Notes: generated by a model not told the origin, from the letters alone. DNA of 64,000 nt from CAWAYR01 sp050250875 (GCA_050250875.1 JBFWNV010000016.1:1-64000); one strand, 5' to 3'. Shown: positions 33,378-42,812, numbered from the stretch's first letter. Numbers and translations: made by a program.

Positions 33378-33971
33378 ATGCGGGCGATGGCACTGGGCGT
33401 GGTACTGGCGACGGCGATGGCGATGGCGGCGGCGCCGGCGGCGGCGCAGGAACGCGGCGATGTCGGCGTCACGATGGGCTATCCGGCGGCGATCGGCGTC
33501 GTCTGGCACGTCACCGACGGGCTGGCCCTGCGCCCCGACGTCTCGCTGACCTGGACGTCGTCCGAATCGACCAACACGCTCACCATCTTCCCCGGGGTCG
33601 CGCCGATCACCTCGACCAGTTCGGTCGAGTCGCAGAGCACCAGCGTCGGGATGAGCGCCCTCGTCACCCTGCATCGCGCCGACCGCTTCCGGCTCTACGT
33701 GGTGCCGCGCGCCGCCTGGGTCCGGTCGACCGTCGAACTCGACGGCGGGCTCGCCGGCGAGGCCACGGTGGACACCACGACCGACGGCTGGCTGGCGTCG
33801 GGCGGCGTCGGCGCGCAGGTGGCCGTGCACGACCGCGTCGCGATCTTCGGCGAGGCCAGCGTGCAGTACTCGTGGCAGCGGGCCACGTCGTCGCTCACCA
33901 CGTCGCGCAGCGAAGACACGACGCGCGCCGCCGGCCTGCGCTCCGCGGTCGGCGTGGCGATCTACTTCTGA
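33378..33971 (+). CDS. Outer-membrane beta-barrel protein
   Basis: 197-residue secreted protein with a Sec signal (MRAMALGVVLATAMAMAAAPAAA) and then alternating hydrophobic/hydrophilic strands ending in a terminal aromatic (VGVAIYF), the usual end of an outer-membrane beta barrel. GGAGGG lies a few bases before the ATG. It resembles the OmpW/OmpA-like small barrels; no OmpA peptidoglycan domain is present. Function unknown. Its stop is followed by the hairpin pair at 33981-34032. Confidence 0.7.
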   Translation: MRAMALGVVLATAMAMAAAPAAAQERGDVGVTMGYPAAIGVVWHVTDGLALRPDVSLTWTSSESTNTLTIFPGVAPITSTSSVESQSTSVGMSALVTLHRADRFRLYVVPRAAWVRSTVELDGGLAGEATVDTTTDGWLASGGVGAQVAVHDRVAIFGEASVQYSWQRATSSLTTSRSEDTTRAAGLRSAVGVAIYF

Positions 33972-33980
33972 CGCGCCGGC

Positions 33981-34032
33981 GGCAGACCTGAAGGTCTGCC
34001 CTCCGCACGCAGGGCGGCTCTTCAGGGCCGCC
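33981..34032. terminator. Double hairpin between convergent genes
   Basis: Two GC hairpins: GGCAGACCT-GA-AGGTCTGCC (33981-34000) and GGCGGCTC-TTCA-GGGCCGCC (34013-34032, one G-U pair). They lie between the beta-barrel gene and the convergent permease and could terminate both. No U-tract follows, so termination is likely Rho-assisted or not the function. The layout matches the modules at 53292-53342 and 54416-54482. Confidence 0.6.
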
Positions 34033-34036
34033 GTCC

Positions 34037-36523
34037 TCACTCGGTGCGCAGCGCCGTCAGCGGCTGCACGCGCATCGCGCGACGCGCCGGCACGGCGTTG
34101 GCCAGCGCCCCGGCCGCCACCATCGCGGCGATCGCCGCCGCCCACGCCCACGGGTCGTAGGGCGTGATGCCGTAGAGCAGCCCGCGCAGCACGTTGGCGG
34201 CGCCGGCGGCCATCAGGGCGCCGACGCCCAGGCCGACGGCGACCAGCGTGAAGCCCTGCCGCATCACCATCGCCAGCACGCCGCCCGGCTCGGCGCCCAG
34301 CGCCATGCGCACGCCGATCTCGCGGGTGCGCCGCGCCACCGAGAAGGCGATCACGCCGTAGAGGCCGATCGCCGCCAGCAGCGTGCCGAGCGCGCCGAAC
34401 GCCGTGGCCAGCAGCGCGCCGACCCGTGCCGGCATGAGCGCCGCCGCCATGTGCTGCTCCATCGTGCTGGCGCTCATGAACACCACGCCGCCGTCGAGGG
34501 CGAGCAGCTCGCGGCGCATCGCCGCCACCAGGCCGGCGGCATCGCCGCTGGTGCGCGCCACCAGGAAGTTGTAGCGGCTCGGCCGCTGCGCCTCGGCGAA
34601 GTAGACGAACGGCGCCGGACGTTCGAGCACGCCGTGCTGCTTGTGGTCGCGGTTGACGCCGACCACCCGGTAGACGCGGCCGGTGCTCGAAATCGTCAGC
34701 GTGTGGCCCAGCGCCGACTGGTTCGGCCAGAACCGCCGCGCCATCGTCTCGTTGACGATCGCGACGCCGGGCGTGCCCTCGGCGTCGGTGGCGGCGAAGT
34801 CGCGGCCCTCGACCAGCCTGACGCCGAGCGTCGCCAGATAGCCCGGTGAAATCGCCACGTTCTCGATCGACTCGCCGCGCTGGCCCTCGACGTAGGTGCG
34901 GCTGTCGATCTTCATCTCCTGCTGGCTGAAGTTGAAGGTGAAGGGCAGCGTCGGCGACACCACGCCCACCGAGGAGACCCCGGGCAGCGCGGCGATGCGT
35001 GTCCGCGCCGTACGCCAGAACTCCAGGCCCTTCGCCGGCTCGTAGCGCATCATGTCGGTGTCGAACGCCACGGCGGCGAGCCCGCGCGGCTCGAAGCCGA
35101 CATCGGCGCGCCGCGACTGGCCGAGGCTGCGCAGCAGCAGCCCGGCGACGACGAGCAGCACGGCGGTGAGCGCCACCTGGGCCACCACCAGCCCGTCGCG
35201 CAGAGCCCAGCGCCGCCCGCCGACGCGCGCTGCCGGGGCCTCGCCGCGCAGGTCGCCGACCAGGTTCGGCCGCGACGCCTTGAGCGCCGGCAGCAGGCTG
35301 GCGAGCATCCCGGTCACCCCGGCGACGGCGAAAGCGAAGCCGAGCACGCGGGCGTCGAGCCGCAGGTCGAAGGCGACGTCCACCGGCAGCGGCAGCTCGA
35401 TGGCGAGCAGCGCGCGGATCAGCGCCCACGCGCAGGCGATCGAGGCGGCGGCGCCGATCGCCCCGAGCACCAGGCCCTCGATCAGCAGCTGCTGGACGAG
35501 GCGGCCGCGGCTGGCCCCCACCGCCAGCCGCACGCTGATCTCACGGCGCCGCGCCGACGCCCGCGCCAGCAGCATCCCGGCGACGTTGGCGCAGGCGATG
35601 AGCAGCACCAGGCCGACGACGGCCATCACCCCGGCGGCGCCGATCGACAGCACTCCGCCGGCCTGCGGCACCAGCAGCCGCACCTCGCTCGTCGGCACCG
35701 CCGACATCGCGCTGTCCTTGTTGGTCTGCGGGTGCGCGGTCTGCAGCTGGCGGCCGACCAGCGCGACATTGGCGTGCGCCTGCGTGGCGCTCACCCCGCC
35801 GGCCAGGCGGCCCTTGATGAACATCCAGCGGTAGCCGCGGCGTTCGAGCGGCGTGCGGCCGGGTCCCGGCACGACGTTGGTGATGCCGATCGGCTCCACT
35901 TCCTCGACATGGACGATCGGCAGCCACAGCTCCGGCGTGAGCAGCGGCACCACGCCGGTGAACGCCGGCGGCGCCACGCCGACCACCGTGTAGGCGAGGC
36001 CGCGCAGCGTGATGGCGCGGCCGAGGATCGCCGGATCGCCGCCGTACTCGCGGCGCCACATCCGATCCGACAGCACGACGACGCGTTCGGCGCCGGCGAC
36101 GTCGTCCTCGGGAGTCAGCAGCCGGCCGAGCTGGGCCTGCACGCCCAGCATCGTGAAGTGGTTGCCGGTCACCACCTGGCCCAGCGCCACGCGCGAGCGG
36201 TCGCCCAGGCTGAGCGGCGCCATGATCGGGCTGTAGCCGGTCATCTCGCTGAAGACCGTGTTGCCGGCGCGCAGGTCGGCGAAGTCGGGATACGACGAGG
36301 TGGCGTACTCGTCGCCGTCGCCGCCGGTGCTGAAGACGTCGACCAGCGTGTCGGGCGCGGTGACCGGCAGCGGCCGGAACAGCAGCGCGTCCACCAGCGA
36401 GAACATCGCCGTGTTGACGCCGACGCCGAGCGCCAGCGAGAGGATGGCCACGGCGAAGAAGCCGGGACTGCGGGCCAGTCCGCGCAGCCCGTAGCGCACG
36501 TCCTTCAGCAGCGTCTCGAGCAT
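34037..36523 (-). CDS. Orphan MacB-like ABC permease (acidobacterial duplicated-permease type)
   Basis: 828-residue membrane protein with a MacB-type periplasmic core domain and two FtsX-like permease modules. It begins MLETLLKDVRYGLRGLARSPGF, a sequence typical of the acidobacterial duplicated orphan permease (ADOP) group. Helices near 21-43 and around the middle (VGLVLLIACANVAGMLLARAS) and a terminal four-helix set end in AVPARRAMRVQPLTALRTE. GGAGGG precedes the start at 36523. No ABC ATPase is adjacent, as expected for orphans. Role unknown; such proteins may handle lipoproteins or mechanotransmission. Divergent from the kinase gene across 168 bp. Confidence 0.88.
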   Translation of the reverse strand: MLETLLKDVRYGLRGLARSPGFFAVAILSLALGVGVNTAMFSLVDALLFRPLPVTAPDTLVDVFSTGGDGDEYATSSYPDFADLRAGNTVFSEMTGYSPIMAPLSLGDRSRVALGQVVTGNHFTMLGVQAQLGRLLTPEDDVAGAERVVVLSDRMWRREYGGDPAILGRAITLRGLAYTVVGVAPPAFTGVVPLLTPELWLPIVHVEEVEPIGITNVVPGPGRTPLERRGYRWMFIKGRLAGGVSATQAHANVALVGRQLQTAHPQTNKDSAMSAVPTSEVRLLVPQAGGVLSIGAAGVMAVVGLVLLIACANVAGMLLARASARRREISVRLAVGASRGRLVQQLLIEGLVLGAIGAAASIACAWALIRALLAIELPLPVDVAFDLRLDARVLGFAFAVAGVTGMLASLLPALKASRPNLVGDLRGEAPAARVGGRRWALRDGLVVAQVALTAVLLVVAGLLLRSLGQSRRADVGFEPRGLAAVAFDTDMMRYEPAKGLEFWRTARTRIAALPGVSSVGVVSPTLPFTFNFSQQEMKIDSRTYVEGQRGESIENVAISPGYLATLGVRLVEGRDFAATDAEGTPGVAIVNETMARRFWPNQSALGHTLTISSTGRVYRVVGVNRDHKQHGVLERPAPFVYFAEAQRPSRYNFLVARTSGDAAGLVAAMRRELLALDGGVVFMSASTMEQHMAAALMPARVGALLATAFGALGTLLAAIGLYGVIAFSVARRTREIGVRMALGAEPGGVLAMVMRQGFTLVAVGLGVGALMAAGAANVLRGLLYGITPYDPWAWAAAIAAMVAAGALANAVPARRAMRVQPLTALRTE

Positions 36524-36691
36524 CCGTCCCTCCGCGGCAGCCGCCCGGGGCGGGCGAACCGGTCGCCCTGGCACGGTCCGGCCGGGCGGCACTGTCAGCA
36601 CATACGATGGCCCGGGGCGGAAGTTCGGGTCGGCTATACTCCGGGATTCCGCCCGTTCCGATCGCCCGCGCCGGCGATCCGGCGCACTCCG

Positions 36692-38737
36692 ATGGACCAG
36701 CTCGACCGCATCGGCCGCTTCGAAACCGTGAGGCTCCTCGGCCGCGGAGGCATGGGCGAGGTCTACCTGGCCCGCGACCCGCTCATCGAGCGCCACGTCG
36801 CGGTGAAGGTGCTGGCGGCGTCGTTCGACGCCGCCGCCCGCGAGCGGTTCACCCGCGAGGCGCGCGCCGCCGGGCGGCTTCACCACGAGCACATCGTCAC
36901 CATCTTCGACGTCGGTGAGCACGCCGGGCGGCCGTTCATCGCGATGGAGTACGTCCCCGGCCAGACGCTGGGCGCGCTGATCCGGGCGGCGTCGCCGCCG
37001 TCGCGGCGCGAGCTGCTCGGCCTGCTCGACGACGCCTGTGCCGGGCTCGCCTTCGCCCACCGGGCCGGCGTCGTGCACCTCGACGTCAAGCCCGAGAACC
37101 TCATGCGCCATGACGACGGGCGGCTGAAGATCCTCGACTTCGGCATCGCCCGCGTCGTCGCCGCCGACGAGACCCACACCCGCCACGTGCTCGGCACGCT
37201 GCGCTACATGTCGCCCGAGCAGTTGAACGGCGGCGAGGTCGATCACCGCAGCGACGTGTTCGGCATCGGCTGCGTGCTCTACGAGGTGGTGGCCGGCCAG
37301 CCGGCCTTCGGCGCGACCTGGCCCGAGGTGCTGGCGCGCGTCGCCGGGGGCACGGTGCCGCGGCTGGCCGACGTGGTGCCCGACGTGCATCCCGGCCTCG
37401 ATCGCATCGCGCAGAAGGCGATGGCCACGGACCCCGCGGCGCGCTACCCCGATCTCGACACGCTGCGCGCGGAGCTGGCGGCGGTGCGCGCGACCCTCGA
37501 CGACGCCGCGGCCCGCCCGATCACCGTGTCGCTCGACGCCGCGTCCGCCGCCGCCCGCCCGGCCACCGACAGCGGGGCGGGGCCGCCGACCGCGACCGGC
37601 GGGGCCGCCGCAGTGACCGGGGCGCGCGGCTGGGCGCTTCGCGCGGTCGGGGTCGCCGCCCTCGCGGTGGCGGCGGCGGTCTGGTACCGCGGCGGCGGCG
37701 GATCGACGGCGCTGCAGCAGGCGGCCCCGACGCTGCCGTCACCGGCCGCCGACGGGGCCGGCGTGGTGGCGGGGCCGCCGCCAGCCTCGACGGCCGCGGC
37801 CGCCGATGTCGCCGCCGACGTCTGGCGGGCGGTGGCCCGCCGCGACTACGCGGCCGCGCTCGACCTGCTGCGCTCGCAGCCGGCCGTGGCGTCCACGCTG
37901 GTCGGCGAACTGGCGGCCGCCGCCCGCACGGCCGCGGCCGACGCTCGCCGCACGGTGGAAGCTCGCGGCCGGGCAGCTCGTGAGACCGCCGGGTACCGCG
38001 CGGGGGTGGAGGCGTTGGCCCGGGCCCGCAGGGCCGACGGCGACAGCGCGACGATCGACGGACTGGCGGCCACCTGGGAGGCCCTCGACGCGTTCGGGCG
38101 CGTGGCGATTCGCGACGCGGCCATCGTGTCGCCGGCGCCGGCCACGGCGGCGCCCGCCACCGGTCAGGGCCGCCGCACCGCGACGGCGCCGCTGCCGGCG
38201 GCCGACCCGGGCGCCACCGCCCCGCCGCGCGACCTCGCGGCCACGCCACCGCCGCTGCCGCCGCCGCGGCCGGTGACCGCCGACCCGCCGCGCGTGGACG
38301 AGCCCATCGCCGCGTCGCCCGCGGCGCGCGAGCGCACGGAAACCGCGCCGCCAGCGCCGGCGCCGGCCCCCGTCCCGGCCGAGCCGGCGTCGCGGCGCGG
38401 CCCCTCGGCCGAGGAGTCGGCGCGCGCCGCGCTGGCGGCGTACCAGGCGGCGTATGCCGCCCGCGACATCGCGGCGCTGCGTCGTGTGTATCCGGGACTG
38501 CCGGCGGCGCAGAGCGACGCACTGGCCCGCGCTTTCGCCGAGGCGGTCAGCTACGGGCTGAACGTGCGCGTCGTCTCGCTCGCCGTCGGCGAGGCGACCG
38601 TGACGGCGACGGCCGAGGTGAGCCACGCGCTGGTCCCCAAGGTTGGCAGTCCCTCGAAGACGACGCAGACGGCGCGATTCACGCTGGCGCCGATGGGCAG
38701 CGGCTGGGTGATTCAACGCATCGAACCGATGCGTTGA
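36692..38737 (+). CDS. Membrane-anchored Ser/Thr protein kinase with C-terminal extracytoplasmic domain
   Basis: 681-residue Hanks-type kinase. Gly loop GRGGMG at 17-22, Lys39 in VAVKVL, catalytic HLDVKPEN at 129-136 and DFG at 149-151. The HRD motif reads HLD (Arg to Leu), a non-RD kinase, so activation-loop control is probably different. One transmembrane helix is at about 313-332. Outside lie a Pro/Ala-rich stretch and a C-terminal roughly 110-residue NTF2/SnoaL-like domain (AYQAAYAARDIAALRRVYPGL). The short loop before APE-like segments is typical of bacterial kinases. Start ATG 36692 gives MDQLDRIGRFE. Confidence 0.88.
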   Translation: MDQLDRIGRFETVRLLGRGGMGEVYLARDPLIERHVAVKVLAASFDAAARERFTREARAAGRLHHEHIVTIFDVGEHAGRPFIAMEYVPGQTLGALIRAASPPSRRELLGLLDDACAGLAFAHRAGVVHLDVKPENLMRHDDGRLKILDFGIARVVAADETHTRHVLGTLRYMSPEQLNGGEVDHRSDVFGIGCVLYEVVAGQPAFGATWPEVLARVAGGTVPRLADVVPDVHPGLDRIAQKAMATDPAARYPDLDTLRAELAAVRATLDDAAARPITVSLDAASAAARPATDSGAGPPTATGGAAAVTGARGWALRAVGVAALAVAAAVWYRGGGGSTALQQAAPTLPSPAADGAGVVAGPPPASTAAAADVAADVWRAVARRDYAAALDLLRSQPAVASTLVGELAAAARTAAADARRTVEARGRAARETAGYRAGVEALARARRADGDSATIDGLAATWEALDAFGRVAIRDAAIVSPAPATAAPATGQGRRTATAPLPAADPGATAPPRDLAATPPPLPPPRPVTADPPRVDEPIAASPAARERTETAPPAPAPAPVPAEPASRRGPSAEESARAALAAYQAAYAARDIAALRRVYPGLPAAQSDALARAFAEAVSYGLNVRVVSLAVGEATVTATAEVSHALVPKVGSPSKTTQTARFTLAPMGSGWVIQRIEPMR

Positions 38738-38796
38738 CGAGTCCGTCGGCCGCCCGGTCCGGCGCCAGGCACCGGGGCAGGCGGCGCGCGGGACGG

Positions 38797-40260
38797 TCAG
38801 AAGCCGTAGTCGATGCCGATGACCGGCGTCACCCGGTCGCGCAGGCCGGCTTCGGTCAGCGGCACGAGCAGGCCGGCGGTGACCAGCACGCTCCGCCACG
38901 GCGAGAAGCGGAAGGCAATCGACCCGAACGACAGGTTGAGATTGCCCTCCTCGAACTGCAGCTCGGTGCGCGTGGTCGTCAGGGTCTGCTCCACCGGCGG
39001 CCGGCCGCCGCCGCCGCCCCCGCCACCGCCACCGCTGCCGCTGCCGCCACCACCGGCTCCGGTGCCTCCCACGACGTACTCGAACGTCTTCTCGGCCAGG
39101 CGCAACCGCCCGGCGTCCTGCAGCGAGCGGCCGATCCAGTCCACCGCCAGCGTCGCCCGTGGCGTCAGTGCCCAGTCGAATCCGGCGGCGACGTTGATCT
39201 CGTCGCGCAGGCGGGTGTCGGGCAGCGCGCCCACCGTGGAGAACGTGTAGCCGGCGTTGACGTGCGGCGAGAAGCCGCCGCGCGCGAACGACCCCACGGC
39301 ATAGACCTTGGTCTGCACGCCGCCGGTGCCGAGCAGGTTCGACTCGTCGCCGGTCGGCACCCGCACGTCGGTCGCCAGCGCCAGCCCGCCGCCCGCCGCC
39401 GGCAGCGCCCGCCACTTGGCGCGCAGCACGATGTCGCCCAGGCCGCTGGCGCTGCCGCCGGCGAAGAAGGTGGCGCTGTCGCCGTCGGGGAACGAGTGGA
39501 TCTCGGGCTCGGCCGCCGTCGACAGCCGTTCGACCGTCGCCGTGACGCTGGCGTCGAGCTTCACGTGCAGGAACGGCACGACCACGCCGACGTCGAACCG
39601 ATCGTGCACGCCGTAGGTGGCGGCGAAGATCGAGGCGTCGGTGGTCAGGTTGAGCGCGAGATCGGCGCGCACGAGGTCGCCCTCGAACGCCGGCGAGGTC
39701 CGCAAGCCGTCGGGCTGCGACGCCGTGCCGCCGCCGCGGCTGCAGCAGTCGGTGTGCGGCACGTAGAACGTGACGCCGCGCAGGTCGTCGCTGCTGCGGT
39801 TGCGCTGGCGCAGGTTCAGGCCCTCGAAGGTGTCGTAGCTGGCGTGCTGGTAGCCGAAGCGGACGCTGACCCGGCCTTTGCCGATGGTCAGCGCCCGTTC
39901 GGCGAAGGTGGGGCCGAAGCTCTCGCTGGTGCGGCGGAACGTGCCGAGCGCGGGGTCGAACGTGTAGGTGAAGCCGCCGGACGGCGAGGCGACCGGCGAG
40001 GTGGACAGCAGCGTCAGCAGCGACCGGTTGAACTGCGCCGGCACCTCGAGCTGGTCGGGGCCCGGCTTGAAGTGGGCCTGGTGGTTGGGCTGGTCGGGCA
40101 GGTTCGTCGGCAGCAGCACGATGGTGTTGCCGAGCAGCTGCGGCAGCACCTCGGCCAGCGGAATGCCGTTCTGCTGGGCGGCGGCGGCGCCGGGGTGCAG
40201 CAGCAGCACCGCGGCCAGGGCAGCGCCAGCGGCGGCTCGGGGCGTCGAGGGTGAGGTCAT
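38797..40260 (-). CDS. Outer-membrane transporter-like beta-barrel with polyglycine insert
   Basis: 487-residue exported protein with a Sec signal (PRAAAGAALAAVLLLHPGAAAAQ) and alternating beta strands ending in IGIDYGF, a terminal-Phe beta-barrel. Strand-like repeats (ALTIGKGRVSVRFGYQHASYD, RFDVGVVVPFLHVKLDASV) resemble transporter/phenol-MetA-pathway porins. A low-complexity run of Gly with Ser and Ala lies at roughly 405-430 and is encoded by GCC/CCG repeats at about 38999-39060. The ATG at 40260 follows AGGAG about twelve bases upstream; a TTG three codons earlier is possible. Function unknown. Confidence 0.72.
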   Translation of the reverse strand: MTSPSTPRAAAGAALAAVLLLHPGAAAAQQNGIPLAEVLPQLLGNTIVLLPTNLPDQPNHQAHFKPGPDQLEVPAQFNRSLLTLLSTSPVASPSGGFTYTFDPALGTFRRTSESFGPTFAERALTIGKGRVSVRFGYQHASYDTFEGLNLRQRNRSSDDLRGVTFYVPHTDCCSRGGGTASQPDGLRTSPAFEGDLVRADLALNLTTDASIFAATYGVHDRFDVGVVVPFLHVKLDASVTATVERLSTAAEPEIHSFPDGDSATFFAGGSASGLGDIVLRAKWRALPAAGGGLALATDVRVPTGDESNLLGTGGVQTKVYAVGSFARGGFSPHVNAGYTFSTVGALPDTRLRDEINVAAGFDWALTPRATLAVDWIGRSLQDAGRLRLAEKTFEYVVGGTGAGGGGSGSGGGGGGGGGGRPPVEQTLTTTRTELQFEEGNLNLSFGSIAFRFSPWRSVLVTAGLLVPLTEAGLRDRVTPVIGIDYGF

Positions 40261-40286
40261 GGCGGGCAATGCTCCTGATCGTCGGG

Positions 40287-41096
40287 TCAGACCTTGCGAA
40301 ACCGGCTGGCGCTGCGGCGCACGGCGGCGCGCGCCACCGCGCCGGGCAGGTGCTTGGCGCCGAACGCCAGCGTCCGGTTGACGCGCCCGGGGACGACCAC
40401 GCTCCGCCCCGCCATGACAGCGTCGTATCCCGCCGCCACCACCTCATCGGCCTGCTGCCAGGCCCAGCGCGGCATCGTGCTCACCTGCGCCCGGGTACCC
40501 GTGACGTCGTGGAATTCGGTGTAGGTGAAACCGGGACACAGCGCCGTGACGTGGACGCCGTGCGGCGCCACCTCCGGCGCCAGCGCCTCGGTGAACTTGA
40601 CCAGGAACGCCTTCGACGCCGCGTAGAGCGTGTGGCCGGGCGCCGCCGGCACCAGCGCCGCCAGCGAGGCCACCTGGACGATGCGGCCCCACTGACGCTC
40701 GATCATCGGCGGCAGCAGCCGGTGCGTCAGCTCGGCGACGGCGGTGACGAGCACCTGCAGGAAGTCGGCCTGCTGCTGCCACGTCGTTTTCACGTACTTC
40801 CCCGGCACGCCGTAGCCGGCGTTGTTGACCAGGAAGTCGACGCGCAGGCCGCGCCGCCGCAGCTCGTCGCACAGCGCCGCCGGCGCGGCGCGATCGGCCA
40901 GATCGACGAGCACGACGTGGGCCCGCACGCCGTGCGCGGCGGCGAGCCCGGCGGCCAGCGCCTCGAGGCGATCGGCGCGTCGGGCGGTGAGCACCACGTC
41001 GAACCCGCGCGCGGCGAGCAATTCCGCGAAGGCCCTGCCGATCCCGGCCGAGGCGCCGGTGACCAGCGCCGTGCGGCCGGTGCCGTCCGCTGACAT
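40287..41096 (-). CDS. Classical short-chain dehydrogenase/reductase
   Basis: 269-residue SDR with an intact tetrad: TGASAGIGR cofactor loop, VNNAG, Ser in VQVASLA, and YAASKAF (Tyr and Lys). The Arg-rich cofactor neighbourhood (TARRADRLEAL) suggests NADP preference. The C-terminal extension (RTLAFGAKHLPGAVARAAVRR) is typical of the DltE-like/11-beta-HSD-like subset, which reduces lipids or steroid-like substrates. It lies 26 bp upstream of the porin-like gene on the same strand and divergent from the lipoprotein pair. The substrate is unknown. Confidence 0.87.
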   Translation of the reverse strand: MSADGTGRTALVTGASAGIGRAFAELLAARGFDVVLTARRADRLEALAAGLAAAHGVRAHVVLVDLADRAAPAALCDELRRRGLRVDFLVNNAGYGVPGKYVKTTWQQQADFLQVLVTAVAELTHRLLPPMIERQWGRIVQVASLAALVPAAPGHTLYAASKAFLVKFTEALAPEVAPHGVHVTALCPGFTYTEFHDVTGTRAQVSTMPRWAWQQADEVVAAGYDAVMAGRSVVVPGRVNRTLAFGAKHLPGAVARAAVRRSASRFRKV

Positions 41097-41143
41097 GCCG
41101 CCCAGTATAGGTATGATCGCAGGGACTCCCCTCGGAGGTGACG

Positions 41144-41950
41144 ATGACCGCGAAGCTGGCCGTGGCCCTGGTGGCCGCCATGATCGGATCGGGCTGCATC
41201 CGCAGCGCGACGCTCATCACCGTCAAGCCCGACGGGAGCGGCACCATCGAGCAGTCGGTGCTGATGAACACCGCCGCGCTCAAGGGCATGCTCGGCGGGC
41301 TGGGCGCGCCCGGCCAGTCGCCGTCGTCGGGCATCGTCAGCGAGGACGAGATGCGCAAGACCGCGGCCCGGCTCGGCGAGGGCGTGAGCTTCGTGTCGTC
41401 CGAGCCGGTCACCGCCGCCGACGGCTTCGAAGGCGCCAAGGCGCTCTACGCCTTCACCGACATCAACAAGGTGCGCGTCGATCAGGATCCGAACCTGTCG
41501 GGGTCGACCAGCGGCGTCACCACGGCGCCGAAGACCGAGAACCCGGTCACCTTCGCGATGGCCAGCAGCGGCGGCGTCTCGAACCTCACGGTCACCTTCA
41601 ACGACAAGCCGGCCCGCGACAAGGCGGCGGCCTCGGCGCCGGGCGGGGGGCCGCAGATGGACAACCCGCAGATGACCGAGATGATGAAGACGATGTTCAA
41701 GGGCTTCAGGGTGAACATCGACCTGCAGGTGGCCGGCTCGATCATCAAGACCAACGCCGACCACGTCGCCGGCAACAGGGTGACGCTGCTCGAGATGGAC
41801 CTCGAAGCGCTGCTCGCCGACGAGGCCAAGCTCAAGGAAGTGCAGAAGGTGCTCGGACCGAACGCCTCGGTGGCCGAACTGAAGCCCTATCTGAAGGACA
41901 TCAAGGGCCTCAAGGTGAACGACCCGGTCGTCACGATCGCGTTCAAGTAG
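41144..41950 (+). CDS. Lipoprotein of unknown function, paralogue 1
   Basis: 268-residue lipoprotein (lipobox GSGC near residue 17). GGAGG sits five bases before ATG 41144; a GTG at 41138 would be less well placed. The mature start ATLITVKPDGSGTIEQ is shared with the next gene (TLITVKPDGSGTIQQ). The remainder is charged, with a DLEALLADEAKLKEVQ segment and a VAGNRVTLLEMD stretch that are also shared. No enzyme motif is seen. It is the first of two tandem paralogues separated by 7 bp. Confidence 0.75.
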   Translation: MTAKLAVALVAAMIGSGCIRSATLITVKPDGSGTIEQSVLMNTAALKGMLGGLGAPGQSPSSGIVSEDEMRKTAARLGEGVSFVSSEPVTAADGFEGAKALYAFTDINKVRVDQDPNLSGSTSGVTTAPKTENPVTFAMASSGGVSNLTVTFNDKPARDKAAASAPGGGPQMDNPQMTEMMKTMFKGFRVNIDLQVAGSIIKTNADHVAGNRVTLLEMDLEALLADEAKLKEVQKVLGPNASVAELKPYLKDIKGLKVNDPVVTIAFK

Positions 41951-41957
41951 GCTGTCG

Positions 41958-42812
41958 ATGCCCTCGCCGCGTCCAGGGTCGCTCCGCGTCGTCCGGTCGG
42001 CCGCCGCCGTGCTCGCGGCGGCGGCCTGCGCCGCCTGCCTCGACACCTCGACGCTCATCACGGTGAAGCCCGACGGCAGCGGCACCATCCAGCAGCGCAT
42101 CCTCGTCAGCACCGAGGGGCTCGAGGACGCGCTGGGCGGCATGGGCTTCAAGAACAAGGGCACGTCGCGAACGGCGAAGACCGGCGGCGGACCCAAGGCC
42201 GGCGACCTGCGCGCCGACGCCGCCCGCGTCGGCGACGGCGTGACGCTGGTCGCGGTGGAGCCGGTGAAGGCGGCGGCCGGCTTCGAGGGGGCGGTCGCCA
42301 CCTACAGCTTCCGCGACATCCGCAAGGTGAAGGCCGATCAGTTCCTGATGCCCGGCCCGGCCGGCGGCCCCGGCGGCGGCGCGTCGGACGACCGCACCGC
42401 CTTCACGTTCGCGACCACGCCCGACGGCACGGCGCTGCTCAGCATCGCCTTCGACGATCGACCGGGCAAGAAGAGCAAGGCGGGCGGCGGCGCCAAGTCG
42501 TCGGGCGACGTGTCGGATCTGGACGACCCGAAGACGCGCGAGATGGTGAAGTCGCTGTTTCGCGGCTTCAAGATGGGCCTCGAACTGGAGGTGGCCGGCG
42601 ACATCGTGCGCACCAACGCCGATCACGTCGCCGGGCGCCGGATCACCCTGATGGCGTTCGACATGGACGCGCTGCTGGCCGACGAGGCCAGGCTGAAGAC
42701 GCTCGACAAGGTGCTCAGCCCCGGCGTCTCGCTGGCCGAGGCGCGGCCCATGCTGGCCGGCATCGACGGCATCAAGGTCAACAAGCCGCTGGTGAAGGTC
42801 GAGTTCCGCTGA
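41958..42812 (+). CDS. Lipoprotein of unknown function, paralogue 2
   Basis: 284-residue paralogue of the preceding gene, 7 bp downstream, arising by tandem duplication. It has a longer, Arg-rich signal region (MPSPRPGSLRVVRSAAAVL) and a lipobox-like CAAC before LDTSTLITVKPDGSG. Shared blocks: the TLITVKPDGSGTI opening, NADHVAGRRITLMAFD, and MDALLADEARLKTLDKV. The middle contains a Gly/Lys-rich insert absent from paralogue 1. No function can be read. Adjacent to the membrane protein at 42832-43290 on the opposite strand. Confidence 0.75.
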   Translation: MPSPRPGSLRVVRSAAAVLAAAACAACLDTSTLITVKPDGSGTIQQRILVSTEGLEDALGGMGFKNKGTSRTAKTGGGPKAGDLRADAARVGDGVTLVAVEPVKAAAGFEGAVATYSFRDIRKVKADQFLMPGPAGGPGGGASDDRTAFTFATTPDGTALLSIAFDDRPGKKSKAGGGAKSSGDVSDLDDPKTREMVKSLFRGFKMGLELEVAGDIVRTNADHVAGRRITLMAFDMDALLADEARLKTLDKVLSPGVSLAEARPMLAGIDGIKVNKPLVKVEFR

